From positions 8,982,501-9,046,500 of the forward strand of contig NC_092193.1 in assembly GCF_043641665.1 (NCBI RefSeq): a stretch of DNA of 64,000 nucleotides, in the 5' to 3' direction. The stretch comes from Enoplosus armatus (Eukaryota > Chordata > Actinopteri > Centrarchiformes > Enoplosidae). Below the pieces are notes generated by a model that saw only the letters and a list, made by a program, of their open reading frames with translations, did no database searches and had not been told where the DNA came from. This document shows positions 25,290 to 43,754 of this stretch, in pieces. Made by a program: the position numbers and the translations under genes. Positions within the stretch are counted from its first letter, which is position 1. Every line of letters starts with the position of its first letter.

Positions 25290-28039
25290 TCACAAATATG
25301 GTTTTAATCACTGGATATTATGAGATCTTCTGCAGTCAACTGAAGCTTATTTGAGAAGTAATGACCAGTTTCAGATAGATAGATTTAATTTGAATAATTC
25401 TGCACTGATGCTGTGCTGTTTTATTCAATTTCACACTATAATCGAGGTTAAAAGCTCCACCAGTCGACAAATGAATACTATGTTGAATAATAACAGAGTG
25501 AGCTTAACTGTTTCCTCAACTGAGTTTTTTCTGTGTGTACAGAACCAGTTAAATCAGCAGGACAGATGTTGTGGTTTTCTGCTCCATCTAGTGGAAGCAC
25601 GTAAACACTGCAGGAAGCAGGACGAGCGTCAGTGATCTGGGTCGCATACAGCTCACATTTCAAACAGCAATAAGCTACACACACCCGTTTATAATGACTG
25701 GACACTTGGTTATCGCTATAGGACTGAAAAAAAACCAAAACATGAATATGGATATAAATCAGAAACAAATACAAAGATCTTGATTGGACCATTTTATTTT
25801 CTCAAGGACATTTATGAAGCCAGAAGGACAATCTGTTTTTGTTATTATTATACACAATGTCAAAAACAATGAGTTATTTTCTGATCACCATCACATCAAC
25901 ATAATGCACACACGGTACCAACTACAGTCACTGAAAGCCTGGGGTTTGGTTCAGAGCCTGGTTTACCAAAGGAACCTTGTACTTACATCTTGGTTTAATT
26001 ATAAAACCACGATAAGGGCAAAGACGATCTTGCAGCTTCTACACCTTTGGGAGGCCAGGTCTAGATATATTAAACACAATCCAGTTTCCCCATCAAAGTT
26101 TATACTCATTCACAACTCCACAAGAGGGCTGGAGGAAAAATTACAGGAAAGATTTTAGACAATTTACAATTAGCCATGGTCTGTCATCTTAACTTGTGGA
26201 ATGATACATCAAGAACAAAAAGTGTTGCCAAATGAGTTTCCACACAAAGCATTTTCCACTCTGTGCCCACATCAACTTGATTCTTTACCCGCATTTACAG
26301 GTCAGCATCAACAGGAAACCGCACTTCAGGCTGCAAAGCTACCAGCTGATAAAATGTACATGCTTTGACGACAAGGATTTAATGATGGCTTTGTTGTGTA
26401 GCAAGAGTCTAATTTTGTGATTCAAATTGCACTCTACCCAAACACTAGACTTCAGCTTCAAACACATGTTAAGCTTCTTTAAGGAATGTTAGAAAATAAT
26501 TTGGGAAGACAGACTTGAACAGCTAACATGTTAAGATGTACATTCAAAACAAAGACCTTATAATAAAAAATAAAGAAATATAAAGATTTTTGTGTAAAAT
26601 AGGGTATCTAAAAATCTGTATCCATAAAGTTGTTTGATTGTGTAATGGAGTCCATAGTGTTGGGAGCCAGACCACCTGAGATGACATTAAGTTAGAGGAC
26701 CAGTGTATGGAAAATGACTTTCCCTGAAGACCTCAAGTGCAATGATGGTGATGCTATAGCAAATATTAACAGTTGCTATAGAGTCTAAGGTAACACTAGT
26801 AACTGAGGTGCTCTCTAAAATAGATCCCTCCTTCCTGTCTGAGATGATAAAAGGTTGAAGAGTGAAAGAGAATAGCAATTTTAACTTTGTTCACTTGTGA
26901 GCTGACACGTTAGGTTTCCTAAAACCCAGCATCATGCTAAGGTCACACTCTGGACAAAGGGTGTCTTAAATGAAAAGCATTGGACGTGCACAATCTTTTG
27001 ACTTCCCTCTAGTCAACACTGAACAATCCACTTTCATGTGCAATCCATCCTTGTAAAAACTACTGAAAAAGGATCACAACCTGGTTAAAACTCCAAATAG
27101 TAGAGGAGACTCTGGGGGGGGGGGGGTTATGGCTGGCAGCTGTGTTCAGGAGGCTCATGGGTTTGAAATATAGATCTTAGTTCATGACGTTTTTTGGGGA
27201 GTACCAAAATGAATGACAGGATGACATATTTAGAGCAGATCTGCCGCTGTGATCTGACTCTATTCGGCCTCCCAAAGAGTGTATCCAACTGTCCAGTGAC
27301 CTTACTAATGATTCCAGATCAGTACTCTAAATCAAACTTCATAGATTCTGTGTCACTTCCTACAGCAGGAGGCCTAACAAATACTGTATTTGGGCCACAG
27401 CGTGGATTAAAGACCACTTTCTTATTAGCAAAGAACAGTTACAAAAACAAAACAAACAAAAAAAAATGACAGACCAGGCTACAGTAATAAACACAATGGT
27501 AAACACCCTCATGCTTCACAGGAAAAAAACAAAAAGATCACGTGTCCAGCATACACACACACGCACACACAAATATTTTCAAATACTCTAGTGCAGTTTT
27601 TAACTCATCATTCATCCAAGAGTGGTCTGAAAAAATGTTATGGAGCTGCCCCAACTTGCATGAACCTATCCTTAAATTCTGAGAGTGATTCAGCTCCAAG
27701 TTGTCTTCACAGCTCTGAAGACTACAGACAGGAAACAGAAAACCCTTCACAACATGTACACTCTGCTCGTACTACTCATTAGGCTGAACTGTTGGAGAGA
27801 TACAGGGTTCACTCAGTTATTGCAGGCGCTCACGAAACACCGGCATCTGGTGATTTTTTTTCTTCAGCTTTCTTATTCAACACTCAGCAGGGTGTGCACG
27901 TACCACTCTTGCATGAATGATGGTTAAAAACAATACCAGGCAAATAGAGACATTTAAATAATTTACGATGTATTTACACAATAATCCATCTCATTTTCCA
28001 GCAGTGTCTTTTTATCTTCTCAGCGTGTGAATGCATCTT
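25290..28039. other. atp6v0b 3' flank, gene-free
   Basis: Downstream of the atp6v0b stop on its strand. I see no canonical AATAAA on the minus strand within about 600 bases of the stop, so the 3' end of the transcript is not located. A 124-codon plus-strand frame at 25,784-26,158 has no recognisable domain. A 13-base G run lies at 27,114-27,126. Confidence 0.45.
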
Positions 28040-32882
<4,843 letters not shown>

Positions 32883-33340
32883 CTACCCGGCGGTCTAACT
32901 GCTGGATCACCGAGATCTCCAAGGCTCAAATGTAAAATTTGACGCCGGTAACGCGAAGATAACGAAATAATGCAGTTTTAAGAAGCGCTATCAGTCGATG
33001 GAGGAGAAGGAGCATCAAAAGGGGAAGCTAGGTGATGTCAGCTGATCCAGCTTGACTAGCATGTGACCGGGGGACTGGAGGGCTGCGTTCGGTTATATTT
33101 CTTCTTCACATTGCTTGAATTATTTCGCGGCGACGGCGAATAAATGTTTATTTATTCTACATACGGTTGCGGTAACAACAACATGGGTTGTGATTCGCAA
33201 TGCACTATACACAGAATAAAAAGGTTTGCAGCTCAGTACTTAAAAAGATGAGTATTGTAACCGAATGCGTCCGAGAAGGCTGCATTCCACCTGAGTGAGA
33301 GCTACCTGCAGCGCGCGTAAAGGACGCTAGATGTCACTCT
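32883..33340 (-). promoter_or_regulatory. atp6v0b: atp6v0b promoter region
   Basis: The DNA just above the atp6v0b start is richer in CpG than its surroundings (patches at 32.88-32.98, 33.12 and 33.31 kb). No TATA box is evident, as expected for a housekeeping gene. Two E-box-like sites occur, GTCAGCTGATC at 33,037 and GCATGTGACC at 33,059, resembling but not matching the TFEB/CLEAR consensus GTCACGTGAC. The promoter role is inferred from position. Confidence 0.5.
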
Positions 33341-33906
33341 TGTAGTTGTGTATGAGTCAAGTGTTTTTTGTACTTTTAAGAGATTATACTGACATAGGCC
33401 TCTGTATTTATTTAAAGGAATTTCTCAATCAAAATGTGTCCCAGATTCAAAACTAGTATGGGTTACAAGTGGACTGTGAAAACAGTATATAATAACAATA
33501 TAACAGGAAAATGTGTTTTTTTATCTAGTCCATCAACCTTGAACAGAATGATCAGATCCCTTTTTCAGGCTAACATTGTCACCATTACATGTGTAATCCC
33601 TTATTGAAGAAGGTTGTCCTCAAGAGGAAACCAAGAGGAAAGGTTTGGACCTTGTCTTTAAGATACTCAAGTACAATGATAAGTAATGATGATCCACCAG
33701 GGGGAGTCCTTTCCATAACTGTTATTTTTCAGCGAAGCTTTCCTTCGTTAAACTGTAAATGGATGAGTTCAAAATATTTGTGTCAGGAGTGTAATAAGTA
33801 TGTTTTTATTACAAAATAAAACAATCCAAATCGATGGTTAATACTTAGCAGGGTTATATATCCCTGTTGATAACAAAATAATTGTTTTATCTTTGTTAAA
33901 CAATAA

Positions 33907-34089
33907 TCAGAATCAGAATCAGAAATACTTTATTGATCCCCGGGGGGAAATTGTACAGTACCGGTGCTCCCATTCAAGAGTAGAAAGTAGCATAAATTTA
34001 GGACTAAAAGTATGTACAAAATATAAAAATAAGAAATAGAAAATAAGAATTTACAATATTTAAGTGAAAGATAGAAGTAAAGAATATAC

Positions 34090-34090
<1 letters not shown>
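33907..34090 (-). mobile_element. Retroposon 3' end with AATCAG tandem tail
   Basis: Starts with tandem AATCAG units, then AAATACTTTATTGATCCCCG and GGGGAAATTGTACAG. In reverse this is the well-known fish retroposon terminus ...GATCAATAAAGTATTTCTGATTC. The body runs to about 34,090 and ends at an AT microsatellite. Confidence 0.6.

Positions 34091-34097
<7 letters not shown>

Positions 34098-34149
<52 letters not shown>
34098..34149. repeat. (TA)n microsatellite
   Basis: An uninterrupted TA tract of about 25 units next to a retroposon end. Confidence 0.95.
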
Positions 34150-34154
<5 letters not shown>

Positions 34155-36839
34155 GTAAAGTCAAAGCTTGACAACAGTACAACAACATTTACAAAGCAGT
34201 CTTTGCTGTGAGACTGATGGCACAAAGTTGGAGACAATCCATAAATCGGATTTTCCTCTTCATTAAAGCCAGTGCTTCTTACCTCCGAGAAAAGTGTCCT
34301 CGTTTGTCTTCTATTCCATCACAGATCAGACATGATTTAATGAGGACTAGAGGCCCTTAAGGTCCTGTAGTTGTCTTACTCACACCAGCATAGATTCTGT
34401 TCTTCTTCATCCAAGAACCACATCGCAGGAGTAACTATTGGTAACCATTATTTCTCTATTCTCCAGTCTCTTCTCACACCTGCATTTTATTCTGTTTTCT
34501 TGTTTCTGTTCTGTTGTTTAGCATTATGTCATGGTGTTTTATCATTATTTTGAGGAAGTAGAAACTGCTGTATCAGTAAATAAAAGACAGGATTTGTGCT
34601 GATTGTGGAATGATTGATGTATCATTGATGAAAGGACCCTAGAAAGAGCGGAAAGCTAATGCAGCAGAGGTCTGAGTTATTGCTACTAATTTTCTATCCG
34701 TCATTCACTGAAGTAGAGAATTGTTTCAGGTGAGATCATCTTGACACTATTCAATTCAATTCGATTTAGTTCAAAAGGCTATGTTTGCTCAAGCTGTCTG
34801 TACCTTCACTGTGTACGTCAAGGGAATACTGATGTGGCAAACTGTCACTGTAGATTATACATTGTTGTCTTTAAAAAAAAAATCCATACTGTTGTGCAGA
34901 AGAAAGACTGCATCAATCTTTAAAGGCAGATGCACCCTGGATCTGGAGCTGCGACACAACTGGAAAATACATCTATGTTTCTCGAAAGTCTTTCTTTATC
35001 GTTACAGAGCTTACACCAAAAACAAGGTGCAAAGTGCTGAGGAGCCAAGTGTGATAGGGAACCGTTTACAGCAACACCCAAAAAATGAAAAAACTAGAAT
35101 AATAAAAACTTTATTTCTCTCATGTCCCAGTGAAAATGACATTTGTGTTGTTGTGAAGCAAACAGTGTACAGATTCTTTGGTTGTTCATACAAGACTGAT
35201 CAGTTGAACTGGAACGCACCTCCTTTTGAATCTCTGGACAAACCAACAGTCTCAAAACCCTCTGTTCAGCAAAGAAAAAAGAAAAGCCTCGGCTGTATTT
35301 CTCCTCATTCACACGTCTTCTACAGATATGAAAGTCTGACGTTTTTGTTGTAGCTTTAAACTTGACCTCAGTCTTCTCCCTCACTCTTTAAATGCTAGAA
35401 AAAGATGCAAGGACTGTTTTTTTATGCAGCCTTTCTGCAGAAAAAGACTTCCTCCGTACTAACAATTGTTGAAATTGTGAATATTGTTGATTCTGTGTTT
35501 ATTTACAGCTGTTGACATTTTTTGCATCCAACCTGCAGCTGTTTTTCTCTCAACCGGCAGCCTCCCTGCTCTTACTTTGGTTGTCAGTCTACACTTTGTA
35601 CAATTTCTGATTATTATCATAATCCCCACTCATGAACTCAGGCCAAACAACAGCATGTTCCTCCGTGCCCTCCAGCTCTACGCCATGGGGGATCAGGATT
35701 TTGTCATGTCTAAACTGCTTCCTGCCTGAGGAGTGCACTATGACTGACCACCTGACAAGAGCTCGGCGGCTCTGTTAAAGCCAGCATAGAAAAACATCCT
35801 CGACCAAAGGGCATTTTCTGTGAAATACAGAGAGATCTCTTTCATTTGGACTGTCAAATCTTTCGTTATATTTTTTTCCCTTGCAAGATTTTCTTCCTTG
35901 TGTGCCAGGTAACCTTGGTGAGCTTTTGGTTTGCCTGTCTTTCCGACACACTATCTTATTTTCTTCTGGTGCTTATTGCTTGGTTCTGGTGACGTTCATT
36001 TGTTTCTTTTCTGTCTGAAGGTCTATATAAATAATTGAACTTTAACTAAAAGTCAACAAAACAAATGTTTCCCATAGGATTCAATTTAAAAAGCAGCAGA
36101 AATCAATAAAGAAACAAAATACTTCATCCAATGTCTCAGTCTCAGAAATGCAAGATACAACCTGAGCGCAGACATACTTACATCTGTCCCCAGCACAGCA
36201 ATCAATTCTTGTTCAATCAATTTAAATGAATGAAACGTTGAAGCACAAACTTTTCTGAAAATAGACACCATACAGGTCTATTAAAGTAGAAAATTAAAAT
36301 AGGTCTCATCCAACCAGCTTATTATGATGCTTCCCGTGCACTACAGTTGTGACATTTAAGGTTAATAGAATTGGCTGTTGGCTAAGCCTCCCGTTCTCTC
36401 CATCGTTACTGTAGTTAAGACTGTCACACACTCTGTTCTGGCAACGATGGCAGATTTACCATCGAATTGGTCCTTGATTTCAAACAGAGGTAGACAAAAG
36501 CAGGTTTCTCGAGCCGGCGATCATTGATTTTAATTACAGCGGCCACTGCGGATTTTAGTAGCTGTAGCTAGCTAGCTAATTAAGCTAACCTTTTCCAGCT
36601 AACTACTTTTTAAGTTGAGAACCATATAAAGGGCCTTAAATATGCACTTAATGTCTACGCACATGATATTGTGCTAAAACTGTGAGCCCACAAAATGTAG
36701 TTGGCCAATGATATGCTCCATTGGCCTTGCAAGTAGGACTAATGCTTGCAGTTAGCCGGAAATGCAACTCATGTTAGAAGACACCATTCCTTACATTTTT
36801 GCTCTTGTGCTTTTGGTTTTGGAAAGGCTAAAAAAAAGA
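34150..36839. other. Gene-free stretch
   Basis: No recognisable exon. It includes a 190-codon open frame on the plus strand (34,781-35,353) with no known motif, biased composition and no flanking gene signals, so it is not called as a gene. Confidence 0.4.
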
Positions 36840-36844
36840 CACCA

Positions 36845-37125
36845 GCCTCCAAACTCTTCAACATGAGTCCTCTATGTTCCCCAGCTTGTTGCTAACTCTG
36901 TCTTTCTGCTGTTTGGTGTTGGGCATAACATACAGTCAGTTTAACACAGCTTTTTTTGTTGAAAACAGCTGGTTGCTTCGGCTGAAAACAATGCTGGTGA
37001 GAGTGTTGTGGAAAAACAGTGAGCTGAAGGATGCTATAAAGCTCCACAGAGCTAAAGGGGGATTACCTGCAGAGTCAGGTAATAATTATCTGGGTGTTCA
37101 TCACTACAAACAACAAAATATAAAA
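36845..37125 (+). mobile_element. Dispersed repeat, family B
   Basis: Contains GTTGCTAACTCTGTCTTTCT, GCTGTTTGGTGTTGGGC, CAGTCAGTTTAACACAGC and GCTGGTGAGAGTGTTGTGG, and ends near GGGTGTTCATCACTAC. It lines up with 54.9-55.1 kb over most of its length. Confidence 0.6.
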
Positions 37126-40100
37126 ATATCGATTATAGACGCTTTAATGCCACAGCAAACAATCAAGATGAGGATGTATGCACGAAGCAACATCCATAAA
37201 GTTTTTCCGAGTTTGGTGTGGAAGAAGTTGTGACCTGCACAGAGGCCTGACTCGGGTGTCCACATATCTTTGGCCATATAGTGTAACAGATACCACAGAG
37301 CTGATTCTTCTCCGACTTTTCCATAATGTAAACCTACTGAACTAACTGTATGCGTGAATGTGCTGAACATTGCATAAAAACAGAACATTACTTTTATTTC
37401 ATAACTGACCCTATCAGCGCTAGTGTTAATGCATGCAGTTTAAAACACCTCTTTATTGCCCTAAATGACAAGTACTCATTCAAGGCACATTTCCACATAT
37501 CAATGTGTCAATGAATGTGTTTACATGTATTCTCTTACATAGCCCAAAACCAAGCAAGGTCTGATTTGTGTTGTGCTGTTTGCATGCATCCTCATGTCCC
37601 CCTCTTCACAAATACAAGGAAAATTATCTGAACTATACATACAGACTATATAATAGAAAACAGCTACGTATGGGATGAGGTGCACACATATATCAGTGCC
37701 CCAGATTTTATGACCATCCTGTTGATATTATCATTTATTTAAGATTGTCATGACTCTGGTCAGAGCTTAAACACTCAGTTTACAAACACGTGAGCATCCT
37801 GATAATTAACAGCATATCATGCTATAACTTGATATCTTTTTCCTTTCGATTTTTTTTTCAGGTGATGAAGCTGATGGAAAAAAAACAACAAAAAAACCCA
37901 AATGGTCACAGTAACCAATGTGCACTTCATTTACATGTGTTATGTTCACAGTCCACAGAGTGATGCATTTCACATTAGATTAAGGGAAAACACGTTGTGT
38001 TCTCACATGTCTCTTCCGTCTTTGTTCCATTACACGGACACACTCTAAATACAAATGTCCTCTCTTAACATGCTGACAAATGCCAAGGGTTAATAAAACA
38101 GACAAGACAGAAAACATAATGTTCCATTCAAAATCATCAAGCCCCATTATCAAAGAGTGTGTTTACATGCACACTAACAATCTGTTATTCTCTGGGATAT
38201 TAAGGTTTTGCCTTTTTAAGCTGATACATTCATAGTGATATTACGCACTCTGATCGAGAAAAATATTACAGTGATGAGCTAGAATATGAATACTTAATAC
38301 AAACATGGATGAAATAGGTTTTCATTTCTCCTCTTCACATGTATGGAGAGATGCACGGTGCTAGTCATAAAATTAGGCTCTGATAAGGATTATACAAACT
38401 GTTGTGTGCACATAGATTCTTTTCCCAGGCCCAGTTCTGTATAAATGATCATCATTCATTGACATCAGCAAGTTTATAATTGTGAGTGTGGATGCTACAG
38501 ATGCTGCTCCCCTCGCAAGACAAATAATGTGTCCATCCACCACCAGCCAGACAAATTAACTATCTTTAGAAAAGTACATTGAGTCTCAATAATAAGCAGG
38601 AAAAAAATATGTTACCGGTTTATCGACTGTGCTCACTTCAAAGAAACATTTGAACTCAGGCTCTTTTGTTTGTTCATTTCCTGGTATGCTCCACTGAGGT
38701 AAACACATGACAGAATGAGATTTTTTTTTTTTAATTTTTACTCATAAACACGCGTTTTAAGTTTGAAATGTGAACAGGAAACACAACATAACACAAATAA
38801 AATTTCATAATAAACAAAATATTCTTGCAACCATTCTTACCAACAGTAAGTTCATTCAGCTCTGACAGTTTCACGTCTGTCTGTACGTTGCTCCAGCAGA
38901 AAGAGGTTTTTTGCCCAACTCCATCCTAACTCAACATCTGTAGAACATCTGTAGAACATCGTGCGAACGCAGGGCCATACTGGTTTTGATTTGAACACAT
39001 GTATGTATACGTACGGAGGAACCAACCCAAGGAGAGATTCATATCTGCAGCCTTGCATAGTGGTCAAAACTATTATTTTATTATATAATCTGTTAGTATG
39101 AATGAGTAGATGAATGCCACATTTGGAGGGTTTGAATTAAATTGTTTGATGCTTTGTGTTTGATGGGATACCTTATCTGAACAACATAATACATGTAATA
39201 CAAATGTGGCACAGTCATAACAGTTTATTAAAGTTGACATATCTGGTAAAACATCAAATGCACCACTTTTTAATTCAAAAAAGCATTCTGAAGGACCTTT
39301 TTGAAGGATGAAGGCCACAGCATGCTCAACGTACACGAGAGCTCCGTCGTACTAAATATGGAAATTAAATTCTTACATAATAAATAGTCTCCACAATTGA
39401 TTGTTCCTATATCATGAATTATTGAAGAGGTTGCTTCATTAGCTTCCAATTCATTGCTAACTGCAATCTTGGATGCGACCCCTCTAAAATGTAAGGACTG
39501 TGGTTATATATGAAGAGTGAAATGTGCTCTCCGTCACTTTTGCAAAATTTTTAATAAATACTCCACTGTGTATAATCAATAAACCTGTTCCAACCATTTG
39601 ATAGTATAATCAACATCCAAGCCAACATAATATAATAACCCAATACTTTAATGAATACCCTACCAGGTATAATTTATAAATCTTTTCCAACACTTTGAAA
39701 GTGTAATCAACCATGTGCTCCCTTCGGCTTTGATACCGTTCCTCAATATTTCATCCACCTGAGTGCTGTTGTTTTGTAGCAGGCAGAGAGAAGCTAATGG
39801 TATTGATCTGTCTGGGCTGGGCAAGTTAATATTAGTGGTGCAATGTTCTCTGTCATTTTCATCTTTTGTATCTGTGTTCATCCACATTTTGCATGAAATG
39901 CTATTCTTGTCTGTGTATATTATCATAGTAACATAAAGTTGTGTATTTTAGGCTCCCTGCCATCTGCTTGTCACCTGCCCTCTTAACACCTGTTTACTTG
40001 TCCCGCCTTCATCTTGACATCATGTCAGTCATATCTCATAAAGTAGACCTGTTTTACAGTATGAGTGAGATATGAGTGTAAATATAGAAAGACATTCTGA

Positions 40101-41674
40101 GAGAATGATTGAGAGGGCAATCTGAGAGTTTTTACTGAAAACTTTGAGATAAAAAGACAAAACCTCAGTTACGTGAGATGAGAAATTGAATTGGCACAAT
40201 CTATTGTCTGTCTCCCCTCCTTCCTGCACTGCTACGACAGCTGGCTTCAGCCAGAGTGTGAAGAACCTCATCAGTCGTGATTGATTTAAATAGGCTTGAT
40301 GAGGCTAAGTCATGCTTTAAGCTTCCAGTGGCTGATGAGGGACAGAAGCACTGCTGTGCCGCTGATCATTTACAGCAATCATTAGCTGACTCTAGAAGAA
40401 TTACTAATCACAAATGGACTGACTTGACATTTCAAAGTTGTGTTAACTGACCGACTGGACTCCCAGACAGGACAGCTTTGGAAAGAAATCTTCATTGCCT
40501 TTTTTATTTGCTGTATGATGTTTATTTCTTCCTCATTGTAATATAGGTTGTAATAAGCTATTTACATGCATCTGTCAGCATAAACCCCTCATTAGCTGTG
40601 TTAAATGGGCATTAATGCTGTTTAAGTGGCAATTATAAGAAGTCTTTTCTTCATGATACGGCTCTTGATGTGATTAAGGGCACTTAGGTAGTTTTTTCCA
40701 GACGCCTTTGAATCATAACTATAATAGCAAAAACGTACTGTCCTTGTCAAAACATCGGGGAACAGTTTTATTAAGTGGTCAGCAGAAGACCATCCCCTAT
40801 GTATGCTGAGCAAACTAGTCCGTATGAGCTGTGTCTGTGTAAAGGAAAAAGTGTTTATGCCTGTTCTGAATGTTCACGCTTGAAGGCGAAAAGCCTGTCG
40901 TAATAAGGAGTGACTGGACGCAATAAAGTAGTAATGAAAGTAGTTGTGTGAATAATTAAAAAAACACTGACTGCTGTTTAAAAACAGCAAAATATCTCAT
41001 CAGGTTCTAACTGACAGATAAAGGTGGAATCAAAACATCTCAGCCAGGAGGTAATAACATTTTCTTAAATAATAATAACAATGATTATCCTTGAACATGG
41101 TTACTCCAGCAAACCTGCAGAGCAAACTAATCTACCTTATATTTCTTTTTTTCAAGCTGGGGCCATAAATTCATTATTTTTATTAGACCTTTGCCTTGAC
41201 TTAAAGAAAAAACAGCCACAACGCCTGATATGATTTCAGCCTGAAAACCAAACAGGACTTCCTTCGGCCCATTCTTGCAGCCTGTGTTAAATCTGGCGGC
41301 TGAGACTAATCTTTAGCTTCTTCTGTGCAGATTGGAATTCAATTCTTGCCTCTGATTCAGCCTCCAGCTCATCTGCTCATCTCTCACTGTTACTGAAGGA
41401 TAATTTAGGTTGTTATCTTTATTTGTTTTGCGCAAAGATTGATTATGTACCTGATAACCTGTTTCCATCTGCCATCCATCGTGCCATTGACTACTGGGTG
41501 CTTGTTTTTGTTCTGTGTGCTGCAGCATGCAACATCCACTCAGCAGGAGATAACAAAGACAGACAAATGCTGTGCAGGGCTGTCACACAGAACTCTGCAC
41601 CTTTTTGAAGTTTTGAGGTCTGTTATTGCCATTAGCCTAAGTTTAAAATCCCAACTATCGTTACTTTTTAGGTA
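37126..41674. other. Gene-free stretch
   Basis: No recognisable exon. A GTTTACATGCACAC patch at about 38.16 kb may be an old transposon fragment. An imperfect direct repeat at 39.57-39.71 kb is listed separately. Confidence 0.4.
39568..39711 (+). repeat. Imperfect direct repeat, two ~46-bp copies
   Basis: The copy at 39,568-39,614 and the copy at 39,666-39,711 share GTATAAT..ATAAA, then TTTCCAAC/GTTCCAAC, CATTTGA/CACTTTGAA and GTATAATCAAC/GTGTAATCAAC in order, at a spacing of about 97 bases. Confidence 0.65.
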
Positions 41675-41797
41675 GAGTGGGTCATCCATTAAATGTAGGA
41701 TTATTGGTTTGAACCTCAGCTCCTCATGTCCACATGTTGAAGTGTCCTTGAGTGAGACTATGAACCCCAAATTGCTCCTGATGGCCAGCGACAGTTT

Positions 41798-41846
<49 letters not shown>

Positions 41847-41918
41847 GGTGGATGAAACGCAGCTTTGTGAAGCTCTAAAGTTGAAAAGCACATTACAAGT
41901 GCAGTCCACCTCTCGTAT
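41675..41918 (+). mobile_element. Common fish short dispersed repeat with internal GT expansion
   Basis: Blocks in order: GGTTTGAACCTCAGCTCCTC, CCACATGTTGAAGTGTCCTT, GAACCCCAAATTGCTCCTGA and, after a GT tract, AAGCTCTAAAGTTGAAAAGC and CATTACAAGTGCAGTCCA. The same block order is familiar from an abundant fish repeat that ends in TATATAAGTGCAGTCCA. The GGTTTGAACC block resembles a tRNA-type B box, so a SINE origin is possible but unproved. Confidence 0.65.
41804..41845. repeat. (GT)n microsatellite inside a dispersed repeat
   Basis: About 21 GT units at the position where intact copies of this repeat family have a GTGTGTGAATG segment. Confidence 0.95.
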
Positions 41919-41989
41919 TGCTTGTAAAATAGCTACCCTTTTGAAACAGTGTGTTTGGCTGTGTGTGTATATATGCATGCCTAAGAGTT

Positions 41990-42020
<31 letters not shown>

Positions 42021-42024
42021 GTGT
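41990..42024. repeat. (GT)n microsatellite, interrupted
   Basis: A GT tract interrupted by GTAT units. Confidence 0.9.
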
Positions 42025-43224
42025 CTTAAGGTGAGTGGTCCCCATAAAAAATCTCAGGCTTGTAAAGGGGTGGTTGTTGTCCAAAAACAGATGCTAACAT
42101 ATTCAGCAGATGCACATGCTGGGTTTCTACAAATCGGTCAAGTTCACATGTTTGTCAGTGTGTACGATCAACACATATTGTATATATGTACATTTGGGGC
42201 AGCTTGCAGACAGAAGTTATCTCACATGAAATCTTGTGGACCTTTGCAGCCACCAGGATGCAGAAAGTATAACTGAGACTTTACCACCGTTTGTTATATT
42301 CTATTTTAATTATTTTTCAATTTAATTTTAATGGTCAGTCTGGTGGCAGCTTTAAATTTTATTCATTTTAGCGGTTTAATTCATGAAAGGAAAATTTAAT
42401 TTGAATTATCCTTTTTGCGTTGGGAAATATTAGATATAAGATATATATAAGATATTATGAAAACCTACCTCGGACTCTGTATTGGGATCCAGGCCAAAAA
42501 CACTTGATTGGGACATCCCTTAATGTAAGTAATGTAAAATGGCCTGCAACGGTCACGCCAAGTCCAAGCTGGTTGAAACTCACATAGTATTGTTCCCAAA
42601 ACTCCTCTCAGGCTGTTGAAAATGAAGTAATATAAAATGTAAAATATAAAAATATATTTAATAATTTTAGTTGGACTTTAACTGATCACCCAAATTGTAC
42701 AATGAAGATGTTGACGAGATATTGCACTATCAGTGGTCACTGCACATGCCTTCACACATACACACATTTACCATGCATGTCACATCTCTCACAGTCTCCT
42801 CTTGACCAACACGTTCTCCCACATACACAGTGACATTTCTCCCACTGGATGCTCATTTCACGTGAGGACCTCGTGCCTCCTCAGTCATTTTAAAAGAAAC
42901 CGTCCGTTGGGATCGCCGTAAAAGGTCATCACGAATGCACAAACACACACAAGAGACTCTTCACACAAGGTGAGCATTGAAATTCCCCACACGACATGTT
43001 TTCATTATTCTTCCTCGACTCTGAGTGTGTATGTGCTCTATGTGTGTGTGTGTGTACTATGTATTATGGATTGAGCCTCCAAATGAAGACTGTCCACAGT
43101 AAGCTGATGAATACTGAAATGCATTTTTTACGCTCAAAAATAGTCTTTTTGAAAATGCCCTTTAGAGTAGATGAATTTGAAAAAGCCATCCTGGTATTTT
43201 GGTGAAGATGTGGATAATGATGAA

Positions 43225-43402
43225 GTAAAGTTATCTGGTTCCAGCTCCTCCAATGTGAGACTGTTTTGCACTATTGGATGGAAAAAAACAAGAAATTTGA
43301 AGACTGATGTCTGATGTTTAATAGACAATGAATCAAGAAAATTATCAAAATAATCATCTGATTAATTGACTATTAAAATAATGATTAGTTGCAGCCATAA
43401 GG
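43225..43402 (-). mobile_element. Family C repeat copy, inverted
   Basis: Ends in TAATGATTAGTTGCAGCCAT, the reverse complement of the family C start. The body contains TCATCTGATTAATTGACTAT. Confidence 0.6.
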
Positions 43403-43754
43403 ACTACTGTACTTCTCTTGGCTGATCACAAAGAACGCTTTCCCCCTTTTGTTACTGCACAAATTTCATAGTTGGTGGTTATGTGAAATAATTTCAGTCT
43501 TTTGAGCTGGCTTTACTCAGTGATGTAAAATATATAAAACAAACTAAAGAAACTGTAGAGTTGTAGTTTGATTGAGGATACTTGACTGCTGTCTGCAGCA
43601 GAATAAGCTACAAACACAACATTGACATATTATCACCTTAAAGTTGTTGAGGCGGAACACATCCAGCAGACAAGAAGCAACATTATCATTCATTTGGAGT
43701 TGTGTTTCTGGTCACTTGATGAATGAATGTTTATTATTTTTTTTTTTTTTGGTC

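Noticed and set aside
25784..26158. 124-codon plus-strand frame downstream of atp6v0b
   Set aside because: No recognised domain, no splice or promoter context; probably chance.
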